NCBI GenBank assembly: GCA_017934175.1
Contig: JAGBKB010000003.1
Span: 1 to 46,178, forward strand
Source of the DNA: Lachnospiraceae bacterium
Lineage (GTDB): Bacteria > Bacillota > Clostridia > Lachnospirales > Lachnospiraceae
DNA: 46,178 nucleotides
Direction of reading: 5' to 3'
Both the position numbers and the translations under genes were made by a program. Shown here in pieces: positions 39,606 through 46,178 of the stretch. A model generated the notes under the pieces. The model did not search any database. It was not told the DNA's origin and saw only the letters and a list, made by a program, of their open reading frames with translations. Numbering within the stretch: position 1 is the stretch's first letter; every line of letters starts with the position of its first letter.

Positions 39606-40058
39606 ATGGTTGACACAGGTAAGATATTAAAAGCGGTGAATGACAAGTTAAGAGAGTTATTCCCAAAGACAAAGATTTATGGCATAGAAACAAAAGAAGG
39701 TTATAAGACGCCGTGTTTCAACACGGAGATAAAGATACTATCTTATTCATCAGTTAATGCTCACATTACAAGGACAAGAGTAGAAATAACTATAGATTAT
39801 CTAATGGCAACAGTTGACACAGTGGAGCAGTTAAAAGTATTAGATGTAATAAAAAACAATTTTTATAAATATCTAAAAGTTGGGGACAGAGTCTTGCATG
39901 TTGCTGATGTATCGCAAGGATACACAGGTGACTATGATGATGTCCTCACTTTTGATATTGATATAGACATTTATGAAAATACATACATAAAGATAATTGA
40001 CAAACCGATAGAAAAGGTTGATTTAAGACTAAAGAGAAAAGATGACATTTATAACTAA
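39606..40058 (+). CDS. DUF6838-like tail terminator protein
   Basis: 150 residues. TGKILKAVNDKLRELFPKTK at the start, an alpha/beta centre (RTRVEITIDYLMATVDTVEQ) and LTFDIDIDIYENTYIK fit the tail-terminator fold found before the sheath gene in PBSX-like phages (I recall the family as DUF6838). It probably caps the tail tube. The gene follows the previous stop after one base. Confidence 0.7.
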   Translation: MVDTGKILKAVNDKLRELFPKTKIYGIETKEGYKTPCFNTEIKILSYSSVNAHITRTRVEITIDYLMATVDTVEQLKVLDVIKNNFYKYLKVGDRVLHVADVSQGYTGDYDDVLTFDIDIDIYENTYIKIIDKPIEKVDLRLKRKDDIYN

Positions 40059-40074
40059 GTAGAGAGGAGGATTT

Positions 40075-41214
40075 ATGGGAGCACCACAAATAAATATTAG
40101 CTTTATAGAAAAGGCGAGATCAATATTTAAAAGGGCTGACCGAGGGATAGTAGGGCTTGTGTTAAAAGACAATGTTCCATCGCCTGATAAAAAAGAGTTC
40201 ACGGTGCAGTTCATTGATGACATACCAGAATACTTATCAGACTTTAACAAAGAGCAGATAAAGTTAGCACTTCTTGGTAATGTCACATCACCAAAAAAAG
40301 TAGTGTGTTATGTAATGAATAACACTGGTAGCGGGGCAAATAATGATGATGAGGATGAATCAACAAACACCTTAACTGAAATGTATAAAGAAGCTCGTGC
40401 TTGGATTAGAAAGACAAAGATTCACTTTTTAGCAATGCCGACAGTAGCAACTGATGGAATGTTATCTGATATGGTAATGTTTGTAAAAGAGGAAATAAAT
40501 GTAAACAAGAACAAGATAATGGCAGTATTTCCTTTTACTAACACTGAAGATTCAGAGGGCATCATAGGGTGTGATTTTACAGCATATACAACTGAAGATA
40601 CTCATACGGCAGTAAGTGGAACTTATACAGCTGAAGAGTATTGCAGTAGGATTGCAGGATATATTGCAGGTACACCATTCACTCAAAGCATAACTTATGG
40701 CACACTTAATGATTTATCAGATTGTAATAGATTGACTATTGCAGAGCAAGATGCTGCTATAGATGGTGGAAAGTTAATCTTAATGCACGATGGCGAAAAA
40801 GTAAAAATTGTCCGTGGAGTAAACACATTTAAAACTACTACCAAGACAAAGGGTGATAGTTTTAAGAAGATAAAAATCGTAAACATTATGAACTTAATCT
40901 ATGATGACTTAATGAAGAGCATAAGAGATGACTACATAGGAAAGTTCAATAATGACTATGATGATAAGTGTATCTTAATCACGGCAATTAATAGTTATTT
41001 TATGAACTTAGTTACTCAAAGCATAATTGTTCGTGGCGAGGCACAAATTGATATTGAGGCACAAAGAAACCACTTAAGAATGAAAGGCGAAGATGTAACT
41101 GAGATGTCTGATAAAGAGATATTGGAAGGGGACACAGGTTCAATTGTATATTTAACAGGAAATGTATTTATACCTGATGCAATTGAAGACATAGAGTTCC
41201 CAGTTTATTTGTAG
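40075..41214 (+). CDS. contractile tail sheath protein (XkdK-like)
   Basis: 379 residues, SD AGGAGGA. Recognised by PQINISFIEKARSIFKRADR, TEMYKEARAWIRKTKIHFLA, the subtilisin-like sheath core and a C-terminal domain with LMKSIRDDYIGKFNNDYDDK, GEAQIDIEAQRNHLRMKGED and GNVFIPDAIEDIEFPVYL. This is the XkdK type sheath of PBSX and clostridial phages, showing a contractile (myovirus) tail. Sheath contraction drives the tube into the host. Confidence 0.9.
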   Translation: MGAPQINISFIEKARSIFKRADRGIVGLVLKDNVPSPDKKEFTVQFIDDIPEYLSDFNKEQIKLALLGNVTSPKKVVCYVMNNTGSGANNDDEDESTNTLTEMYKEARAWIRKTKIHFLAMPTVATDGMLSDMVMFVKEEINVNKNKIMAVFPFTNTEDSEGIIGCDFTAYTTEDTHTAVSGTYTAEEYCSRIAGYIAGTPFTQSITYGTLNDLSDCNRLTIAEQDAAIDGGKLILMHDGEKVKIVRGVNTFKTTTKTKGDSFKKIKIVNIMNLIYDDLMKSIRDDYIGKFNNDYDDKCILITAINSYFMNLVTQSIIVRGEAQIDIEAQRNHLRMKGEDVTEMSDKEILEGDTGSIVYLTGNVFIPDAIEDIEFPVYL

Positions 41215-41226
41215 GAGGTGCTTTAG

Positions 41227-41655
41227 ATGGATAATTATACAGCGGATCAAGTGATAAATGGAGTAGATGGTGAATGCTGGATAGATGGTGCGAAGATGGC
41301 AGAAGTATCCGAGTTTGAAGCAGTGATTAAGATGGTGTACACGGATATACCACTTGCTCATAAACTTCAAAAAGGAAAGAAACTAACTGGCGAAGAGCAT
41401 ACTGGCAAACTTCACTTATTCCATGTATCAGATGTTATAGCAGCAAAAGTAGTACAAATGCTAAAACAAAGAAAATGTCCTATATTCACAGTCAATGGCA
41501 AAGTTGCAGACCCTGATTCACTTGGCACAACAAGAGTAAGTCTATACGATGTAAAACTTGATGAAGTACCACTACTTAAGTGGGAGAGAACGAATGTAGG
41601 CGAGTTCGATATTAATTTCACATTTGGCGATTATGACTATGAGCCAATAACATAA
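41227..41655 (+). CDS. tail tube protein (XkdM-like)
   Basis: 142 residues, SD AGGAGG. NYTADQVINGVDGECWIDGA and KMAEVSEFEAVIKMVYTDIP, later GTTRVSLYDVKLDEVPLLKW and VGEFDINFTFGDYDY, are those of XkdM-type tube proteins. Length matches the family. It follows the sheath gene as in PBSX. Confidence 0.9.
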   Translation: MDNYTADQVINGVDGECWIDGAKMAEVSEFEAVIKMVYTDIPLAHKLQKGKKLTGEEHTGKLHLFHVSDVIAAKVVQMLKQRKCPIFTVNGKVADPDSLGTTRVSLYDVKLDEVPLLKWERTNVGEFDINFTFGDYDYEPIT

Positions 41656-41666
41656 GGGAGGATTTT

Positions 41667-42092
41667 ATGGATAATTTAATTGAATCACTATTAGGGCTTG
41701 ATGACAAAGAGTTTAACAATCAAAGGACGAAGGATGTAGAAATACCAAGGCTCACAAGGCTGACTGGCAAACCATTTATGGTTACAGTTAAGAGTTTGTC
41801 ACCTGAAAGAATTTATGAGTTGCAAGATAGATCACTTGATAAGAGTGGTGCTGTATCAATGAATAAGTTTTATAAAGGTGCTCTAAACATTTGTAGCGAG
41901 TGTATTTCAAGTCCAAACTTTGATGATGAAAAGTTAAAGAAGAAGTTAAACTTACACGAAAGAGCTTTGAAGATTGATGTCCTTAAAAAAGTATTTAAGG
42001 TATCAGAAATCAACATTATAAATTCAGAGTGTATGTCAATAAGTGGATTTGATGACAACTCTGAGTTGGTAGAAGAATTAAAAAACGACTAA
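41667..42092 (+). CDS. tail assembly chaperone (XkdN-like), zero-frame product
   Basis: 141 residues, SD GGGAGG. The product (KDVEIPRLTRLTGKPFMVTV, LSPERIYELQDRSLDK, FKVSEINIINSECMSISGFD) is the XkdN-type chaperone coded between tube and tape measure. It ends ELKND at TAA 42090-42092, immediately after a slippery heptamer, so a fraction of ribosomes should make the longer form annotated separately. Confidence 0.88.
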   Translation: MDNLIESLLGLDDKEFNNQRTKDVEIPRLTRLTGKPFMVTVKSLSPERIYELQDRSLDKSGAVSMNKFYKGALNICSECISSPNFDDEKLKKKLNLHERALKIDVLKKVFKVSEINIINSECMSISGFDDNSELVEELKND

Positions 42093-42259
42093 AGACGGAT
42101 CAAGAGTTTAGAGTAGCATACCTATTATTTCGTGAGAAAGGCATAATGCCGAGTGAATTTTATAGGTTAAAGATTGGCGAACGGATAATCTTGTCCGTCT
42201 TTTTATGGGAACTTTTAAGAGAAAGAGATGAAACAATAAGAATTATGAATAGGAGGTAG
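41667..42259 (+). CDS. tail assembly chaperone, -1 frameshift fusion product
   Basis: A_AAA_AAC at 42080-42086 is in the correct phase (zero-frame codons TTA AAA AAC GAC TAA) for -1 slippage. The -1 frame then runs open for 57 codons (RLKTDQEFRVAYLLFREKGI ... RIMNRR) to TAG 42257-42259, giving about 197 residues. This is the conserved G/GT trick of tailed phages, where the fusion recruits the tape measure. The extension alone has no start or SD, supporting frameshifting. The stop overlaps the SD of the tape measure gene. Confidence 0.85.
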
Positions 42260-42265
42260 TGCCAT

Positions 42266-44146
42266 ATGGGACATCATACATCGGAAGTTATACTTAAATT
42301 CACTGACCAGTTTAGTAGTGGTTTTGAAAAGTCAATGAAACAAGTCCAAAATGGCACACTCTTTTCAAAGAAAGCAATAAGAGAATTAAACTCTGCAGGA
42401 AATCAAATGATTAAAACTGGTAGCATGATGTTTGTACCACTTGCGGCTGGAATTAAGGCTTGTATAAATGCAGAGATTGAGTATGAATCAGCAGTAGCAA
42501 AAGTTAAAACCATAGCAGATGAATCGCAGAAGTCAATGAATGTCATAAGTAAAGAGATGGTCGACATTTCTAAAACTTATGGTCAAAACATTACAGATGT
42601 ATCAAATGGATTTTATCAAGTAATATCAGCAACAGTTGATACGGAACATGCTATTGACTATATGCAAGTAGCGAGCCGAATGGCCATTGGTGGATTTGCC
42701 GATATGACAACGGCGGTTACAGGACTTACGGCTTCTATGGCTGCATATAGCAAATATGGCTATGACATGTATAGGGTAGGTGACATCTTAGCTCAAACTC
42801 AAGTCAAAGGTAAAACAACAATTAATGAGTTATCGGAGCAATTAGGTGAGGTTCTTCCTTATGCAAGTAATGTCGGAATGTCATTTGAAGACTTAGGTGC
42901 TGCTATGGCAGTTTTAACTGGAAATGGACTATCGACATCAAGAGCTACTGTTACACTTAAAAATGCAATAAACTCTATTCTTAATCCATCAGCACAAGCA
43001 AAGAAAGCATTTGATAGGCTTGGGGTTGCATATGGTTCAAATGCATTTGATGGCAAAGAGTTTGGAGATTATCTAAATAGATTAAAAGATGCAATAGGGC
43101 TATCTGAAACAGCAAGAAAGAAACTTAATGAGTTAATGCAAAATAAAGATGTAACTGATGATGAATTACTTGATTTTTATACTAAGTCAGGTGTCAACAT
43201 CGACAATCTTTTAACAATGTTTAAGAACATCCGTGGTGCTACAGCTATGATTTCTTTAACAGGTAGTATTGAAAAGTATCAAAGATTTAGAACCTCAATG
43301 AATGAAGAGAACTCAAAAGGACTACTTGAGAAACAAGCAAACATTATGCTTAGCACTCCAAAGATGCAAATGAACATACTAAGAGAAAACTTTAATGAGT
43401 CTTTACGTATGTTTGGAGAGAAGTTGATGCCAAAGTTTAATGAGTACCTACAGATAGCAACTGATGTATTAAATAAACTTAATGGAATGTCTGATGAGCA
43501 GATAAGTCAAATTGTAGATAATGTGGTAAAGATAGCGGCAGCATCTGCAGGACTTATTGTACTTGGAACTATAGCAAAAGCTCTCGCATCAATTATGGGA
43601 TTTCTTAATCTTATATGGAAGCCAATAGCAGGACTTGCTAAAGGTGGTGGGATTGTCAAAGGAATAGGTGCCACATTTGGAAAAATTGCTGGTGGTGCAG
43701 CAACTATTGGTAAGGCAGCGGTAGGTAAAGTATTACCTGCAGTTCTTGGATTCAAACTTGGTATGGATTTATCAGAAACTAAAATCGGCGATGATAGTTT
43801 TTCTAAATATGGTGATGGATTTATGTATTATGATGACCCATTACTTATGGAATCTCAACTTAGAGATGATGTCAGAGAGAGACTTGGTAAAGTTGACTAT
43901 CAAGTGTATGACCCTATTACTAATCAGTTTACTACAGTATATAAAGATGACAAGAAAGATGAAGAGAATACTAATAAGACCAACACAAATGATGCGCGCT
44001 CTGACAAGAAGTTAGCATATGAACAGTATGACCCAAGAACTAATAAGTGGACTAATGTTTATATACAAAATGTTGATGTATCAGGTGTTGAAGATTTAGA
44101 TGGAATGATAACTGAACTAAATAATGCTGCTGAGAGTATGAGGTAG
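42266..44146 (+). CDS. tail tape measure protein
   Basis: 626 residues, SD AGGAGG overlapping the chaperone extension. The N-terminal TP901-type tape measure domain is clear (AGIKACINAEIEYESAVAKV, ISKTYGQNITDVSNGFYQVI, AAMAVLTGNGLSTSRATVTL). A hydrophobic stretch at about 420-500 (AAASAGLIVLGTIAKALASI, GGGIVKGIGATFGKIAGGAA) is the membrane-active segment usual in these proteins. The C-terminal 100 residues are charged and repeat QYDPRTN/VYDPITN. Tail length scales with this protein, so a fairly short contractile tail is expected. Confidence 0.93.
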   Translation: MGHHTSEVILKFTDQFSSGFEKSMKQVQNGTLFSKKAIRELNSAGNQMIKTGSMMFVPLAAGIKACINAEIEYESAVAKVKTIADESQKSMNVISKEMVDISKTYGQNITDVSNGFYQVISATVDTEHAIDYMQVASRMAIGGFADMTTAVTGLTASMAAYSKYGYDMYRVGDILAQTQVKGKTTINELSEQLGEVLPYASNVGMSFEDLGAAMAVLTGNGLSTSRATVTLKNAINSILNPSAQAKKAFDRLGVAYGSNAFDGKEFGDYLNRLKDAIGLSETARKKLNELMQNKDVTDDELLDFYTKSGVNIDNLLTMFKNIRGATAMISLTGSIEKYQRFRTSMNEENSKGLLEKQANIMLSTPKMQMNILRENFNESLRMFGEKLMPKFNEYLQIATDVLNKLNGMSDEQISQIVDNVVKIAAASAGLIVLGTIAKALASIMGFLNLIWKPIAGLAKGGGIVKGIGATFGKIAGGAATIGKAAVGKVLPAVLGFKLGMDLSETKIGDDSFSKYGDGFMYYDDPLLMESQLRDDVRERLGKVDYQVYDPITNQFTTVYKDDKKDEENTNKTNTNDARSDKKLAYEQYDPRTNKWTNVYIQNVDVSGVEDLDGMITELNNAAESMR

Positions 44147-44149
44147 TGT

Positions 44150-44767
44150 ATGGTTAATATTTATATTGGAAACATAAGGCTTCCTGTAGTAGAGCCTACA
44201 TTTGAGATAGAAGAAGTACACGATAATAGTGAGCATCAAATTGTAGGCTTTGGTGGTGTTAATCTCATAGGCAAAAGAGCACTAAAGACATTTAATTATA
44301 GTAGTTTCTATCCGAAGAGATATGATTCATCATATTGCAGTTTTAGAGACCTACTTAATCCTAAAGAATTTATAAGAAGAATACTTGCTTATAAGAATAG
44401 CACTAATTATGTGAGGCTTGTTATTCCATCATTTCTTATAAATGGTCTTTTTACAATTGAGGGATTTAATTATAAGCCAATAGATGGTACTGAAGACATC
44501 GGATACACAATATCAATGAAAGAGTATAGATTACCTGAGATACCGACAACTACTTATTCATTTGAAATGTACAATGTTGAGTATGTAAAAGAAGAAAAAG
44601 TAGTGGTAGGGCAAAACTATGTAGTAAAGGATGGCGACACCATAGTCACTATAGCACGAAAGTTTAATATGACAGTTGCAGACCTTTACAATGACAATCA
44701 ATCAACCATAGGGAATAATCCGACAAATGTTCAAGTTGGTATGAGCTTATGGATAAGAGGTAGTTAA
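44150..44767 (+). CDS. LysM-containing baseplate protein (XkdP-like)
   Basis: 205 residues, starting three bases after the tape measure stop. The N-terminal domain (VEPTFEIEEVHDNSEHQIVG, KTFNYSSFYPKRYD, FTIEGFNYKPIDGTEDIGYT) is typical of XkdP-type proteins; the C-terminal LysM reads YVVKDGDTIVTIARKFNMTV to VQVGMSLWIRG. It links tube and baseplate hub and may touch peptidoglycan. The stop overlaps the next ATG by one base. Confidence 0.88.
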   Translation: MVNIYIGNIRLPVVEPTFEIEEVHDNSEHQIVGFGGVNLIGKRALKTFNYSSFYPKRYDSSYCSFRDLLNPKEFIRRILAYKNSTNYVRLVIPSFLINGLFTIEGFNYKPIDGTEDIGYTISMKEYRLPEIPTTTYSFEMYNVEYVKEEKVVVGQNYVVKDGDTIVTIARKFNMTVADLYNDNQSTIGNNPTNVQVGMSLWIRGS

Positions 44768-45795
44768 TGAGAATAATACTTAAAAAGATATCAAATGGCA
44801 AAGATTATGACATAACACATTTATTAACTAAATATGAGTGGGGCGGATCAGTTGAAAAAGGTGTCCGCTCTTTTAGTTTTGATGTAATAAATGCACCATA
44901 TGATAAAAACATAATGGAGTTAATACCACCGATAGCAACCGGGGATTTAATTTCATTTTATACTGACCCTGACTATGCAGTGCCAAACTATCTACTTTTT
45001 TATGGTCAAGTTGAGAACATGGGAAAGAAAAGTAATAAAGGAACTATAAGTTATACTTGCCACGATATGCTCATTCACTTAACAAGGTCAGAAACAAATA
45101 GAACATATAATGAAACGGCTGAAGCTATAGCAATGAGCATATGCACAGAGTTTGGGTTAACACCGATGTATATAGTTCCGACAGGTGTAAGTATTGGAAA
45201 GACAGTATTTGAAGATAAAACATACTTTGACATTATAAGCGAAGCATATAAAAAAGCAGGATTATCAACTGGCAAAAACTATTATATGGCAATGGATGGT
45301 ATAGGGTTCTATACACAAGAAGAAGGCAAAACAATGCTCCCTATTAAAATATCAGATGGAACTGATGAGAATAAAGGCAAAGGAAACATATTATCATCTT
45401 CATTTGAAGAATCAATGAGTGATTTAGTTAATCGTGTAAATGTTTATGATAGTGATGGAAAGTTTGTAACTCGCGTTGAAGATGCTGAGAGCATTGCGAA
45501 GTATGGACTATTTGAAGTTAACTATACAGTTGAGAAAGATGTTGATATAAATGCTGGTGCGAATAAACAATTAAAACCGATAGAGACTATTATAAAGTTT
45601 GAGGTTATTGGCGAAGTAAACTATATAAGTGGAAGGTCAGTAATGGTTCACGATACAGCAACAGGACTTGATGGAGAGTTTTTAATTGTAAATGACTCAC
45701 ACATTTGGCAAAAAGGTGAATACATAACGACACTCAACTTAAAGTTTGTGGGTCTTGCACCAACAGAACAAAAAATATTATTTCAGAGGTCATAA
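44767..45795 (+). CDS. baseplate hub protein (XkdQ-like)
   Basis: 342 residues. The beginning IILKKISNGKDYDITHLLTK and YEWGGSVEKGVRSFSFDVIN, then FYGQVENMGKKSNKGTISYT and the late EYITTLNLKFVGL, are those of the XkdQ/gpD-like hub family. It forms the centre of the baseplate. The ATG shares one base with the previous stop (TTAATGA context) and the gene runs directly into the next. Confidence 0.88.
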   Translation: MRIILKKISNGKDYDITHLLTKYEWGGSVEKGVRSFSFDVINAPYDKNIMELIPPIATGDLISFYTDPDYAVPNYLLFYGQVENMGKKSNKGTISYTCHDMLIHLTRSETNRTYNETAEAIAMSICTEFGLTPMYIVPTGVSIGKTVFEDKTYFDIISEAYKKAGLSTGKNYYMAMDGIGFYTQEEGKTMLPIKISDGTDENKGKGNILSSSFEESMSDLVNRVNVYDSDGKFVTRVEDAESIAKYGLFEVNYTVEKDVDINAGANKQLKPIETIIKFEVIGEVNYISGRSVMVHDTATGLDGEFLIVNDSHIWQKGEYITTLNLKFVGLAPTEQKILFQRS

Positions 45796-46149
45796 ATGGA
45801 TGGGAAAGAAAAACTAATATCAGTTATTAGAAAAGTTATAAAAAGAGAAAGACAAGAAGAGATACAAATAGGCGAGATGGTGTCGGACTCAACTATAAAG
45901 ATTAAAGATTTAGAAATTGATAAGACACAACTTTATTTTATTGAAACTTGCACTGTGGATATAAACATAAAACTTGGAATTGTAGGCACAAATGCCGTAG
46001 GTGGAGCGGGTGATGCTGCTCACACTCACGGTTGGTCATTCCAAGATACAAGCACTTATATCAAGAAGTTAAAAGCAGGGGATAAAGTAGCAGTATATCG
46101 CATAAACAAAGGGAACTTCATAGTTCTTGGGAAGGTTGTGTCTCTATAG
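45796..46149 (+). CDS. DUF2577 baseplate protein (XkdR-like)
   Basis: 117 residues, starting at the base after the hub stop. IRKVIKRERQEEIQIGEMVS, IDKTQLYFIETCTVDIN and LKAGDKVAVYRINKGNFIVL correspond to DUF2577, an OB-like small baseplate protein that follows XkdQ in PBSX-like clusters. An AAHTHGWSF histidine patch is present in the middle. Confidence 0.85.
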   Translation: MDGKEKLISVIRKVIKRERQEEIQIGEMVSDSTIKIKDLEIDKTQLYFIETCTVDINIKLGIVGTNAVGGAGDAAHTHGWSFQDTSTYIKKLKAGDKVAVYRINKGNFIVLGKVVSL

Positions 46150-46158
46150 GGGGTATTT

Positions 46159-46178
46159 ATGAGTTATTTGCCAACGGC
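46159..46178 (+). CDS. start of the next baseplate gene (XkdS-like expected), 3' partial
   Basis: ATG 46159 with SD AGGGGGT opens MSYLPT before the window ends. By operon order this should be the DUF2634/XkdS baseplate gene; the six residues alone cannot prove it. Confidence 0.5.

Overview
The window is AT-rich, uses SD-led starts (GGAGG) and carries Firmicutes-type phage families. I read it as a low-GC Firmicutes chromosome, probably a Clostridia/Tissierellia-like anaerobe; the exact taxon cannot be fixed from this sequence. Almost all of it (about 7 kb to the right edge) is one prophage with an HK97-type head and a PBSX/XkdK-type contractile tail, cut off by the right edge.

Layout. 1-4.7 kb: the 3' part of a YD-repeat (Rhs-type) polymorphic toxin, a membrane-anchored candidate immunity protein, a displaced copy of the toxin tip and an ankyrin protein. 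4.8-7.0 kb: two tiny genes and a convergent C5-methyltransferase/restriction-endonuclease pair. 7.2-9.1 kb: a large ImmA-like metallopeptidase fused to a C-terminal HTH, followed by terminators, two identical palindromic operators and a long foldable leader. 9.5-17.1 kb: early and replication genes (sigma-like protein, SSB-like protein, family A DNA polymerase, primase-helicase, VRR-NUC) with an iteron-like cluster after the primase, then a late-regulator-like gene. 17.2-17.8 kb: a tRNA(CAU) and an HNH endonuclease whose N-terminus is broken by an in-frame TGA. 17.8-22.2 kb: a compositionally alien island of eight small genes in two cassettes. 22.2-30.3 kb: small and large terminase genes enclosing a DNA-methylation block and small accessory cassettes. 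30.3-31.5 kb: three unknown genes. 31.5-46.2 kb: portal, protease, capsid, connectors, sheath, tube, frameshifted chaperone, tape measure and baseplate genes, with a three-recombinase (RIT-type) element inserted in the 3' end of the portal gene.

Most interesting: (1) at 24.9-27.0 kb a C5-methyltransferase is divided over seven overlapping genes. The first holds motifs I-VIII, the last holds motifs IX-X, and between them lie short modules that look like interchangeable target-recognition domains. Three junctions reuse the same 17-bp sequence as C-terminal codons, ribosome site and next start codon. It sits beside a phage SAM synthetase and a ParB-methyltransferase fusion. (2) A promoter/operator-like element (TTGRCT, CACAC-TACGGT) recurs in five copies, each heading a small accessory cassette. 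(3) The 18-22 kb island avoids the dinucleotide AT in coding and non-coding DNA; 21541-21958 has none. (4) The RIT element can be excised on paper to rebuild a 478-residue portal.

Family names come from reading motifs and from memory of the families; no database search was possible.
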